DNA from: Flavobacterium pallidum | Lineage (GTDB): Bacteria > Bacteroidota > Bacteroidia > Flavobacteriales > Flavobacteriaceae | Length of the DNA stretch: 64,000 bases | Direction: 5' to 3' | Assembly: GCF_003097535.1 (NCBI RefSeq) | Contig: NZ_CP029187.1 | Coordinates: 868,001 to 932,000, forward strand | In this document: positions 55,069 through 63,518 of the stretch, in pieces | Layout of the letters: every line of letters starts with the position of its first letter | How positions within the stretch are numbered: the first letter of the stretch is position 1 | The notes under the pieces: generated by a model | Database searches by the model: none | What the model was told of the DNA's origin: nothing | What the model saw: the letters and a program-made list of their open reading frames with translations, nothing else | Program-made: the position numbers and the translations under genes

Positions 55069-55938
55069 TTATTCGAATTCTATGAATTGTGATGGATCGA
55101 TCGGGTAGCCGTCTTTCCACAATTCAAAATGAAGGTGCACGCCGGTCGATTGTTCGCCCGTGGTGCCTGCAATGGCGATGACTTCGCCGGTTTTAACTTT
55201 GTCCCCTTGCTCTGCATTTAATGATTCGCAATGTTTGTAAACCGAAATCAATCCGTCGTTATGGCGCAGCAAAATCACGTTCCCGTTTGTGGGGGTCCAG
55301 TCGGCAAAAATCACCGAACCTGCCGCAATGGACTTGATCGGCGTATCTTTTGCCAAAGCGATATCCACCGCATAGTGTCGGTTTTTGATACTATATGGTT
55401 CTGTAACCATGCCTTTAACAGGGGAGAAAAGCACAGCGCCAGCCTTTGACGAAGCCTGCTCAAACAGGTTGTATTTGTCTTCCTGGGCAACTTCTTTGCG
55501 AAGCTTTAAGTCTGCCTCACCTGGTTCCATGTTGAGTTTTGTTTCGTCAAGCGTTTGGCCTGCCGTAATGGAATCTTTGTTGAGTTTGGCATAGTCTACG
55601 TCACCGGTAAGGATTTTCCTGATAGAAGTGATATAAGCTTCATTCTTTTTCAGGGCATTGGTCAGCGAATCGGATTTCAGGGCAAGTTCAGTGGCGTCTT
55701 TTTTAAGCTGTGACGATGCATAACCGGGAATGTATTCGCGCAAAGGCGTAAAAGCGATAATATAGGTCGTTACAAAAATGATCAGGACGGCGCCTACAGA
55801 GGCTACCACAAAAACGTTCATCAGTGTCAGCCTTAAGGAGAAGATTTCCTCGAAGGTATCCTCATTCAGGATTACCAGCCTGTTTTTGGTAAACAGTTTC
55901 TTTTTAATCCGTTGTCTTTTGAGTCTTTTGTCCGACAT
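55069..55938 (-). CDS. M23 family metallopeptidase
   Basis: 289 residues. One N-terminal membrane segment (about residues 35-60), a coiled region, then the LytM domain with zinc ligands in RHYAVDIA and GVHLHFELW. These enzymes cut peptidoglycan cross-links in the periplasm. All zinc positions appear intact, so it should be active. It heads the M23, GH3, CarboxypepD_reg operon. Confidence 0.95.
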   Translation of the reverse strand: MSDKRLKRQRIKKKLFTKNRLVILNEDTFEEIFSLRLTLMNVFVVASVGAVLIIFVTTYIIAFTPLREYIPGYASSQLKKDATELALKSDSLTNALKKNEAYITSIRKILTGDVDYAKLNKDSITAGQTLDETKLNMEPGEADLKLRKEVAQEDKYNLFEQASSKAGAVLFSPVKGMVTEPYSIKNRHYAVDIALAKDTPIKSIAAGSVIFADWTPTNGNVILLRHNDGLISVYKHCESLNAEQGDKVKTGEVIAIAGTTGEQSTGVHLHFELWKDGYPIDPSQFIEFE

Positions 55939-55955
55939 GGTCTGAGTTTGTGCTA

Positions 55956-55963
55956 CAAATATA
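55956..55963 (-). promoter_or_regulatory. -7 promoter element of the M23-GH3 operon
   Basis: Minus strand TATATTTG, 17 bp before the ATG at 55938. Confidence 0.55.
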
Positions 55964-56076
55964 AAAATTTATCAATGCCCGTTTTGGAAAGCGCCATAAC
56001 ATAACGCGGGCTTTCTTTTTTATTTTAAAAAAATCACAAATAAAAAGCGTAGTTTCATTAGGCAGAAGATTTTTTA

Positions 56077-56084
56077 TACCTTTG
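56077..56084 (+). promoter_or_regulatory. -7 promoter element of the tatA pair
   Basis: TACCTTTG with a TTTC at 56053-56056 about 20 bp upstream, 23 bp before the ATG at 56108. Confidence 0.6.
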
Positions 56085-56107
56085 TTGCCTTATTTTAATA
56101 TGAATAT

Positions 56108-56362
56108 ATGGTTTCTTCAATAGTTTTTCTTGGCGAATTTGGTGGTCCGGAAGTAATTTTCGTCATTATAATTATCCTGCTGCTTTTTGGTGGCAAGAAA
56201 ATTCCGGAATTGATGAGAGGCCTTGGAAGCGGTGTAAAAGAGTTTAAGAATGCTGCAAAAGAGGATACCCCGGCACAGAAAAAACCCGCTTCAACAGACC
56301 CGATAGCGCCTACTTCTCCATTAACGCCGCCACCGGCGCCACAGGATGAAGAAAAGGCTTAG
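56108..56362 (+). CDS. TatA/TatE-type twin-arginine translocase component (first)
   Basis: 84 residues. One N-terminal membrane helix ([12 protein letters not shown]), the [21 protein letters not shown] hinge and amphipathic helix, and a Pro-rich tail. TatA forms the pore for folded Tat substrates. The next gene, 55 bp away, is a close copy. No tatC lies nearby. Confidence 0.92.
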   Translation: MVSSIVFLGEFGGPEVIFVIIIILLLFGGKKIPELMRGLGSGVKEFKNAAKEDTPAQKKPASTDPIAPTSPLTPPPAPQDEEKA

Positions 56363-56417
56363 AATTTTGATTTCAATTGATTAATGCCTATCTTTAGGTG
56401 AAATAAAAACAAAAAAG

Positions 56418-56618
56418 ATGAATATATTATATGTTTTCCTTGGTGAAATCACTCCGATGAAAGTGATTCTTGTCCTTGCGATTGTTTTGCTGATGTTTGG
56501 CGGCAAGAAAATTCCCGAACTGATGCGAGGGCTTGGAAGCGGCGTAAAAGAATTCAAGAATGCTGCGAAAGGAGAAGATGAAGCTCCTGCTGCACATAGA
56601 GAAGACGAAAAGATTTAA
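56418..56618 (+). CDS. TatA/TatE-type twin-arginine translocase component (second)
   Basis: 66 residues with the same layout. The stretch [25 protein letters not shown] is identical to the first copy; the membrane helix (VILVLAIVLLMF) and short tail differ. The pair is a tandem duplication. A terminator follows at once. Confidence 0.92.
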   Translation: MNILYVFLGEITPMKVILVLAIVLLMFGGKKIPELMRGLGSGVKEFKNAAKGEDEAPAAHREDEKI

Positions 56619-56623
56619 TCAAG

Positions 56624-56650
56624 ATCCCGGTTCAGGCCGGGATTTTTTAT
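56624..56650 (+). terminator. rho-independent terminator of the tatA pair
   Basis: ATCCCGG (56624-56630) and CCGGGAT (56637-56643) around TTCAGG, followed by a T-run. It overlaps the stop codon of the convergent tex gene. Confidence 0.88.
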
Positions 56651-58770
56651 ATAATCATACTGAGCTGCACTCTTTTCCTGGCTTCATCTACGTCGGTCAC
56701 TTTTACCTGAACGTGCTGGTGCAGTTTCACCACTTCATTCACATCGGAAACAAACCCCGCTTTGAGTTGGGAAATGTGTACCAACCCGCTTTCCTTGATG
56801 CCGACATCTACAAAACAGCCGAAATTTGTAATATTATTTACAATTCCCGGCAATACCATTCCAGTTTTTAAATCGGAAATCGTACGGACATTGCTATCGA
56901 ATTCAAACACTTTTGCGGACTTCCGTGGATCAAGCCCGGGCTTTTCCAATTCGCGGATAATGTCTTTCAGTCCAAGCAATCCGATTTCAGGTGTAACATA
57001 TTTATCCGCTGAAATCAATGCGGTTTTTTCCTTATTGGCAATCAGTTCATGTACTGAAATCTTCAGGTCTTTCGCCATTTTTTCGACTAAAGGATAACTT
57101 TCAGGATGCACTGCTGAATTGTCCAGCGGATTTCTGGCATTTGAAATCCTGATGAAAGCCGCGCCCTGCTGGAATGCTTTTTCGCCCAGCCTTGGCACTT
57201 TCTTTAATTGCTTCCGATCTTCAAAAGGCCCGTTTTCTGAACGGTATTGCACGATATTTTCAGCCAGTTTTTCCCCGATTCCGCTCACATACGACAGCAG
57301 ATGCCTGCTCGCCGTGTTAACGTTCACACCAACCGAATTTACACAGCGCATCACTACCGTATCCAATTCCTCTTTCAGTTTTCCCTGATCGACATCATGC
57401 TGGTATTGGCCTACGCCAATGGCTTTAGGGTCGATTTTCACCAATTCTGCCAATGGATCCGATAATCTCCTTCCAATGGAAACCGATCCGCGAACCGTCA
57501 CATCATATGACGGGAACTCATCGCGCGCAATTTTGGATGCGGAATAAACCGAAGCGCCGGCCTCACTGACCACAAAAACCTGCACGGGCTTATCAAACGC
57601 GATTTTCTTGATGAAAAATTCGGTTTCGCGTGACGCGGTTCCGTTCCCGATAGCGATGGCCTCAATTTTATAGGCATTGACCATCGACTTTATTTTTTTC
57701 ATTGCAATGGCGCTTTCATTTTGCGGCGCGTGCGGATAAATGGTTTCATTGTAAAGTAAGTCGCCTTTTTCATCCAGGCACACGATTTTACAGCCACTGC
57801 GGTAGCCGGGATCTATTGCTAAAATCCTCTTTTCGCCTAAAGGGGCTGCCAAAAGCAACTGACTTAAATTCGCCGCGAAAACCTGGATCGAATTCGCATC
57901 TGCTTTGGCTTTGGCTTCCTGCAATGCTTCATTCGAAATCGCCGGTAACAGCAATCGTTTCAGGCTGTCACCGATGGCCAGTTGTATGTGTGGTGTGGTG
58001 TCATTATGTTTTTTTATGATAATCTGGCTAACCAGATCAAAAGCTTCCTCAGGATCAGTTTCAATCTTAAGCTTTACAAATCCTTCATTTTCTGCCCGCA
58101 GCATCGCCAGCAAACGGTGCGGCGGTGCTTTGGCCAGGTTTTCGGACCAGTCGAAATACTGGCTGAATTTCTGCGCAGCTTCATCGTCCTTTTTCGATCT
58201 GGAGACTTTGGTTTCAATGAGTCCGGTGCGGTGGTATAAACGGCGCAATTGCCTGCGTACATAGATATTTTCATTGACCCACTCGGCAATGATATCGCGC
58301 GCACCCTGTAATGCCTCATCTTCGTTCTTTACATTTTTATTCAGGAAACGCGTCGAGACGAAATCGACATCGTCATTCCCTTGCGCCATAATGATTTTAG
58401 CCAAGGGTTCAAGTCCGTTTTCGCGGGCTACATCGGCGCGTGTCTTTTTCTTTTTCTTAAAAGGGAGGTACAAATCCTCGAGCTCCTGAAGGTCGAAACT
58501 TTGCTCGATTTTCTGGCGGAATTCAGGCGTGAGCGCATTTTGCTCGGCAACCGATTTCACGATGGTTTCCTTGCGTTTGATGATGGCTTGGTACCCGGAA
58601 TTCAGTTTTGCAATCTGCTCGACGACAACCTCATCGAGGTTTCCGGTCTGATCTTTGCGATAGCGGGAAATGAATGGGATAGTACAGTCTTCGGCCAGGA
58701 GCTTCAGCGTGTTTTCAATGTTTTTGGGTGCGGTATTTACAAGGTTTTGTATGAATTGGACAGCCGTCAT
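56647..58770 (-). CDS. tex: Tex family RNA-binding transcription accessory protein
   Basis: 707 residues. In order: helical Tex N-terminal region, YqgF-like RNase H fold (RILAIDPGYRSGCKIVCLD, about residue 315), helix-hairpin-helix (ASRHLLSYVSGIGEKLAENIVQYR) and a C-terminal S1 domain (GMVLPGIVNNITNFGCFVDVG). Tex proteins bind nucleic acid and affect transcription and stress tolerance. It starts 22 bp after the HTH gene. Confidence 0.96.
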   Translation of the reverse strand: MTAVQFIQNLVNTAPKNIENTLKLLAEDCTIPFISRYRKDQTGNLDEVVVEQIAKLNSGYQAIIKRKETIVKSVAEQNALTPEFRQKIEQSFDLQELEDLYLPFKKKKKTRADVARENGLEPLAKIIMAQGNDDVDFVSTRFLNKNVKNEDEALQGARDIIAEWVNENIYVRRQLRRLYHRTGLIETKVSRSKKDDEAAQKFSQYFDWSENLAKAPPHRLLAMLRAENEGFVKLKIETDPEEAFDLVSQIIIKKHNDTTPHIQLAIGDSLKRLLLPAISNEALQEAKAKADANSIQVFAANLSQLLLAAPLGEKRILAIDPGYRSGCKIVCLDEKGDLLYNETIYPHAPQNESAIAMKKIKSMVNAYKIEAIAIGNGTASRETEFFIKKIAFDKPVQVFVVSEAGASVYSASKIARDEFPSYDVTVRGSVSIGRRLSDPLAELVKIDPKAIGVGQYQHDVDQGKLKEELDTVVMRCVNSVGVNVNTASRHLLSYVSGIGEKLAENIVQYRSENGPFEDRKQLKKVPRLGEKAFQQGAAFIRISNARNPLDNSAVHPESYPLVEKMAKDLKISVHELIANKEKTALISADKYVTPEIGLLGLKDIIRELEKPGLDPRKSAKVFEFDSNVRTISDLKTGMVLPGIVNNITNFGCFVDVGIKESGLVHISQLKAGFVSDVNEVVKLHQHVQVKVTDVDEARKRVQLSMII

Positions 58771-58792
58771 TTCTGAAATAAAGTTTTGATTC

Positions 58793-59356
58793 TTATTTCA
58801 CAAATCTAATCAGATTCGGGTAGAATTTTTTATTATTTCCTTTATTGATTCTTGAGGCAATGAAAATCGGGTAAAGCAAAGCCACTATGATCAACAGGTA
58901 ATAAATATAAAAAAATGACGGGATTTGATAGTCATGTGAGATTTTGCCATAAACCCCTATGACCAAAAAGACATTTACAAGTATGGTAAATAAAATCTGG
59001 AAATTGAGGATGCTTTTTCCGTGAACATCTACATTGATGATTTTATCGCGTTTGTTAAGCCACAAAATTGCAGGAAGAATAATGTTTCCCAAAGGAATAA
59101 TGATTCCTGTCATTACAGATAAATGAAGAAAAACAAGGTACTTTCGGTCATCGATTTTACCATAATCCACCAATTCTTCAATATTGATTTGTAAAACCTC
59201 GCAGATTTGCTTTAAGGTATTTCCGCGTGGTTCGTTATCGCCTTTTTCAATACGCTGTAATGTACGCAAATTGATTTTTGACAAATCGGCCAGCTGTTCC
59301 TGGGACATTCCCTTCTGCTTCCTTACTTTTAGAATTCTTTCTCCAATAGCTTCCAT
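58793..59356 (-). CDS. XRE-type HTH protein with C-terminal membrane domain (DUF4870-like)
   Basis: 187 residues. Residues 1-65 are a Cro/CI helix-turn-helix (RKQKGMSQEQLADLSKINLRTLQRIEKGDNEPR). From about 75 on there are three to four membrane helices resembling DUF4870 (HLSVMTGIIIPLGNIILPAILWL). A DNA-binding domain anchored to the membrane suggests a sensor that reads the membrane directly. It may be co-transcribed with tex. Confidence 0.85.
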   Translation of the reverse strand: MEAIGERILKVRKQKGMSQEQLADLSKINLRTLQRIEKGDNEPRGNTLKQICEVLQINIEELVDYGKIDDRKYLVFLHLSVMTGIIIPLGNIILPAILWLNKRDKIINVDVHGKSILNFQILFTILVNVFLVIGVYGKISHDYQIPSFFYIYYLLIIVALLYPIFIASRINKGNNKKFYPNLIRFVK

Positions 59357-59378
59357 GTTTTTATATTTAAAGTTTGGA

Positions 59379-59386
59379 CAAAATTA
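59379..59386 (-). promoter_or_regulatory. -7 promoter element of the HTH-tex operon
   Basis: Minus strand TAATTTTG, 22 bp before the ATG at 59356. Confidence 0.45.
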
Positions 59387-59465
59387 TAACCGGAGAAAGT
59401 CTTTTGATGACGGTTTTAATACGACATTTATACGGCATTCGTGCCTAATCGTTATTTTTAAAGGG

Positions 59466-59897
59466 CTAGCTGCAAGCTATTTTATCCACGCGGTTGGCAT
59501 GGCGTCCGCCTTCAAAAGCGGTATTCAGGAACGTATCGACCATCTCCACAGCCTGCGGGATTGAAGTGAACCGCGCCGGGATGCTGATGATATTTGCATT
59601 ATTATGTTGGCGCGCCAGCGCCGAAATTTCCTTGGTCCAGCATAAAGCTGAACGGATGCCCTGGTGTTTGTTGACGGTCATGTTGATACCGTTTCCGCTT
59701 CCGCAGATGACGATGCCGAAGTCCGCATTTCCATTTTCGACATCCTGAGCGACGGGATGCCCGAAATCCGGATAATCCACGCTGTCCGTAGTATCTGTTC
59801 CGTGGTTGGTTACCTGATGCCCTTTTTCTTCGAGCATTTTGACGATCGCTTTTTTATAATCAGGGCCTGCGTGGTCGTTTCCGATGGAGATTTTCAT
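59466..59897 (-). CDS. rpiB: ribose 5-phosphate isomerase B
   Basis: 143 residues. ISIGNDHAGPDYK and DYPDFG are the ligand-binding parts; the catalytic Cys is in FGIVICGSGNGI. It interconverts ribose 5-phosphate and ribulose 5-phosphate in the pentose phosphate pathway. It borders the large gene-free interval and is transcribed away from it. Confidence 0.96.
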   Translation of the reverse strand: MKISIGNDHAGPDYKKAIVKMLEEKGHQVTNHGTDTTDSVDYPDFGHPVAQDVENGNADFGIVICGSGNGINMTVNKHQGIRSALCWTKEISALARQHNNANIISIPARFTSIPQAVEMVDTFLNTAFEGGRHANRVDKIACS

Positions 59898-60565
59898 GTT
59901 ATCGTGTTAAGTTGTGTCGCACAAAGTTAGTTACAATCTTTTACAAAGGCAATGAGCCGTGCTTCCTTTAAGTTTAATTCAAATTCCTTTGCAGAAATGT
60001 TAAATTATTTCAATGTTGATACATTTTACAAACGCTTGATATTCAGTCAACTTTAAATTAACAGCTTTTGTTTATAACTTAAAAACGATTTTTAGAAGTT
60101 TTTTTTGGTCGTACGGATTAAATTCCTAATCCAAAACAGTATTGACAAATCCAAGAAATGTTTGATGAATTTTTTGAAGAGTTATCCCTATTTTTTTTGT
60201 GCTTATCAACATGTTTGATCAAACAATTTTGCAACAAAAACTACCTGTTCTGAATTATCAACAACTGTTAATTAAACCTAAAAATTTCTTCATTTTCAGT
60301 CTTTTGCAATGTAAAATTAATGTTAGTAAATTGTTATAACAAGTATAAACTACATAGCAATGCCATCTTTTAAAAATTTATTGTAGCTATCAACACGCTA
60401 TAATAACCACCAAAATTTTAAAATTCTATTTTCTTTTTTTTGTGATGTTTTTAAATGTTGTTGAAAACTTGGATGTGTTGGAGCGTTATATTTTTTATAA
60501 ATGTTAAAGCGAATGAAAGCGTTGTAGATTCTTATTCGTAATTTTCCGCTTTAAGAAAAAAATAT
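59898..60565. other. 668-bp AT-rich gene-free interval; candidate replication origin
   Basis: No convincing gene is present on either strand. TATCAACA occurs four times: inverted in TGTTGATAC (60014-60022) and direct in TTATCAACA (60203-60211), TTATCAACA (60255-60263) and CTATCAACA (60387-60395). TTATCAACA differs by one base from the DnaA box TTATCCACA. A perfect palindrome GTTTGATCAAAC (60213-60224) follows the second site, and AT-only runs lie around 60370-60440. Genes on the left run mostly left and those on the right run right, as around an origin. No dnaA gene is adjacent, so this rests on motifs and gene direction. Confidence 0.5.
59922..59952 (-). promoter_or_regulatory. promoter of rpiB
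   Basis: Minus strand TAACTTTG (59929-59922), with TTG at 59952-59950, a 20-bp spacer. It is 24 bp before the ATG. Confidence 0.55.
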
Positions 60566-62749
60566 ATGAGTCACAAGCCAAAAAAGTTTGGAAAGAAAGA
60601 GAAAGACTTCTCAGGGAAAATACTAAAAATACTCGCTGCACACGCCAATAAGGGTTTTAACCACAAGCAGATTGCAGCCATCCTCGATGTTGACGATACC
60701 AAAAGCCGAAACGAAATTATAAAGGACCTTAAAATCCTTGCTTCCCAGAATAAAATCATAGAATCAGAACCCGGAAAATATTTAGTGAAAGCCATCAGTA
60801 AGGATTATTATGAAGGCACGATCGATATGACCAGCAGGAAAACAGCCTATTTTATTTGTAAAGATGAATTTGCTGAAGATGTTTTTATTCCGACAAACAA
60901 CCTCAATCATGCACTCGATAAGGACAAAGTCAAAGTGTATGTTTACAACCGACGCAAAGGCAAACGTCCTGAAGGCGAGGTCATTGAAATCGTGGAACGA
61001 AGCAAAACCGAGTTCGTCGGCGTGATCGATATCCAAAAGAATTTTGCTTTCGTTTCTACCGCCAATGCCAAAATGTATACCGATATTTTTATCCCGAAAG
61101 ATAAGATAGGCGATGCCGAACAAGGGGATGTCGTGATTGCAAAAATCGAAGACTGGCCGAAAAAAGCTGACAGTCCTTTCGGTTCTATCATAAAGGTACT
61201 TGGAAAACCTGGTGAACATGATACTGAAATCCATGCGATTTTAGCAGAATACGGTTTGCCTTATGACTTCCCGATCGATGTGGAAGTATTTGCGCAAAAG
61301 CTTGATACGGAAATCCATCCCGAAGAAATCGCCAGGCGCCGCGACATGCGTGATACGCTGACATTTACGATTGACCCTAAAGATGCAAAGGATTTTGATG
61401 ATGCCCTGTCCTTCAAAAAGCTGGAAAATGGCAACTACGAAATCGGGATCCACATTGCCGATGTGTCCTACTATCTCGAAGAAGGAACTATTCTTGACGA
61501 TGAAGCATACCAACGAGGCACTTCGGTATATCTCGTAGACCGCGTGGTACCGATGCTTCCGGAGGTGTTGTCGAATTTCGCGTGTTCGCTTCGTCCGAAC
61601 GAAGAAAAATATACTTTTTCAGCGATTTTTGAATTGACGGAAAAAGCAGTGGTCGTCAACCAGTGGTTCGGACGGACCGTGATTTATTCGGACCAGCGTT
61701 TTGCTTATGAGGAAGCCCAGTATATCATAGAAACAAAAGACGAAACCATCCCTGCAGAAATCTCCCTGACCGGTGAAGCTTATCCTGTTCCCGATCCGAT
61801 TGTGGAAGCCACTTTAAAGCTCGATGAGCTTGCTAAAATTTTACGATCAAAAAGAATGGCCGATGGTGCGATTTCTTTCGATAAAGTCGAAGTGAAATTC
61901 AACCTGAACGAAAATGCAGAACCTGTCGGCGTGTACTTTAAGCAATCTAAAGATGCGAATCACCTGATTGAGGAATTTATGCTTTTAGCCAACAGGAAAG
62001 TGGCGGAATTCATCGGAAAACAAAAGAAAACCTTCGTGTACCGGATCCACGATGAGCCAAATGAGGACAAATTAATGAACCTTCAGGGCATCATTTCAAA
62101 ATTCGGCTACAGCATCAATTTCAAATCCAAAAAAGATATTTCGCAGTCGCTGAACAACTTACTAGAAAATGTCCAGGGAAAAAAAGAGCAAAATCTTGTA
62201 GATACCCTGACCATCCGAAGCATGAGCAAAGCCAAATATTCAACGGATAATATAGGCCATTACGGTCTGGCGTTCGATTATTATTCGCATTTCACTTCGC
62301 CAATCCGCCGTTATCCTGACGTGATGGTGCACCGCCTGCTGCAATATTATCTCGATGGCGGCAAATCAGTAAGTGAGGAATTGTATGAAGAAAAATGTGA
62401 GCACGCCTCTAATATGGAATCTTTAGCCACCAATGCCGAACGCGACAGCATCAAGTACATGCAGGTCAAATACATGCAGGACCATCAGGATGAGGAATTT
62501 TTGGGAGTGATTTCCGGTGTTACCGAATGGGGAATTTACGTGGAAATCCTGGCAAACAAATGTGAAGGCATGTGCCGTATCCGTGAAATCAAAGACGATT
62601 ATTATACGTTTGATGAGAAGCAATATGCGCTGGTTGGAGAAGTTTCAAAAAATATACTGCAACTCGGTGACGAAGTTTTCGTTAAGGTAAAAAATGCCGA
62701 TCTGGTGAAGAAACAGCTTGATTTCCATTTCATCCGGCGCAATGAATAA
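60566..62749 (+). CDS. rnr: ribonuclease R
   Basis: 727 residues. In order: a basic N-terminal winged-helix region, two cold-shock/OB domains (YEGTIDMTSRKTAYF and TEFVGVIDIQKNFAFV), the RNB catalytic domain with the metal-binding IDPKDAKDFDDALS and later YSHFTSPIRRYPDVMVHRL, and a C-terminal S1 domain (FLGVISGVTEWGIYVEI). It degrades structured RNA 3' to 5' and acts in RNA quality control. It runs away from the gene-free interval. Confidence 0.97.
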   Translation: MSHKPKKFGKKEKDFSGKILKILAAHANKGFNHKQIAAILDVDDTKSRNEIIKDLKILASQNKIIESEPGKYLVKAISKDYYEGTIDMTSRKTAYFICKDEFAEDVFIPTNNLNHALDKDKVKVYVYNRRKGKRPEGEVIEIVERSKTEFVGVIDIQKNFAFVSTANAKMYTDIFIPKDKIGDAEQGDVVIAKIEDWPKKADSPFGSIIKVLGKPGEHDTEIHAILAEYGLPYDFPIDVEVFAQKLDTEIHPEEIARRRDMRDTLTFTIDPKDAKDFDDALSFKKLENGNYEIGIHIADVSYYLEEGTILDDEAYQRGTSVYLVDRVVPMLPEVLSNFACSLRPNEEKYTFSAIFELTEKAVVVNQWFGRTVIYSDQRFAYEEAQYIIETKDETIPAEISLTGEAYPVPDPIVEATLKLDELAKILRSKRMADGAISFDKVEVKFNLNENAEPVGVYFKQSKDANHLIEEFMLLANRKVAEFIGKQKKTFVYRIHDEPNEDKLMNLQGIISKFGYSINFKSKKDISQSLNNLLENVQGKKEQNLVDTLTIRSMSKAKYSTDNIGHYGLAFDYYSHFTSPIRRYPDVMVHRLLQYYLDGGKSVSEELYEEKCEHASNMESLATNAERDSIKYMQVKYMQDHQDEEFLGVISGVTEWGIYVEILANKCEGMCRIREIKDDYYTFDEKQYALVGEVSKNILQLGDEVFVKVKNADLVKKQLDFHFIRRNE

Positions 62750-62767
62750 ACTTTAAAAAATAGATAC

Positions 62768-63439
62768 ATGAAAAAGTTAGCCCTGATTCTGATAGTACTG
62801 ATTGCCAATATTTCTTTGGCACAAACCAATAAAACGCTTGGCGATTTCAGTGATGTCAAGGTTTTTGACCGGATTAATGTAGAGTTGATTCAATCTTCTG
62901 AAAACAGGATTGAAATCAGCGGAAAAAGAAGCGACGAAGTAGAAATCGTAAACAAAAACGGCCTCCTGAAAATACGAATGAAGTTCGGTAAACTGCTTGA
63001 AGGCGATGATGTTAAAGCTAAATTGTATTTCAAAAATATCCAGAGTGTGGATGGAAGTGAAGGCGCTTACATCATCAGTGACGAGATCTTCAGGCAGACT
63101 TCTTTTGAAATTACTGCTAAAGAAGGTGCCGAAATCAGGTTGGCACTCGATGTTTCCAAAGCAAAAATAAAATCGGTAACCGGCGGCATCGTGAAAGTCC
63201 ACGGAAGTGCGCAAAACCAGGAAGCGGCACTCGGAACCGGCGGTATCCTTGAAGCCGCTGAATTGAAAACAGTACAAACTACCGTATCGATCACAACCGG
63301 AGGAGAAGCCGATGTTCAAGCGACGGAACTCGTAGATGCAAAGGTCAGGGCAGGAGGGACCATCACGATTTACGGCAATCCGAAACAGATTAACAAGAAG
63401 ACGGTTTTGGGCGGTGACATTGTAGAATCAAAACAGTGA
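62768..63439 (+). CDS. exported DUF2807 (GIN domain) protein
   Basis: 223 residues with a signal peptide (LALILIVLIANISLAQ). The rest is a right-handed beta-helix-like repeat (FSDVKVFDRINVELIQS, GSEGAYIISDEIF, ITTGGEADVQATELVDAKVRAGGTITIYGNP) typical of the GIN domain, DUF2807, common in Bacteroidota envelopes. Its role is not known. It starts 18 bp after rnr and may share its transcript. Confidence 0.88.
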   Translation: MKKLALILIVLIANISLAQTNKTLGDFSDVKVFDRINVELIQSSENRIEISGKRSDEVEIVNKNGLLKIRMKFGKLLEGDDVKAKLYFKNIQSVDGSEGAYIISDEIFRQTSFEITAKEGAEIRLALDVSKAKIKSVTGGIVKVHGSAQNQEAALGTGGILEAAELKTVQTTVSITTGGEADVQATELVDAKVRAGGTITIYGNPKQINKKTVLGGDIVESKQ

Positions 63440-63464
63440 TTCGGAATTTATTTTATTTTTGATT

Positions 63465-63472
63465 TATATTTG
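63465..63472 (+). promoter_or_regulatory. -7 promoter element of the LysE-family gene
   Basis: TATATTTG, 46 bp before the ATG at 63519. Confidence 0.4.
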
Positions 63473-63518
63473 TGTTGACAAGCACCGGTTTCAGAACAAA
63501 ATTTAGTACCAAAAACGA

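Noticed and set aside
60182..60190. TTATCCCTA as a fifth DnaA box
   Set aside because: Two mismatches to the consensus and not the TATCAACA form shared by the others.
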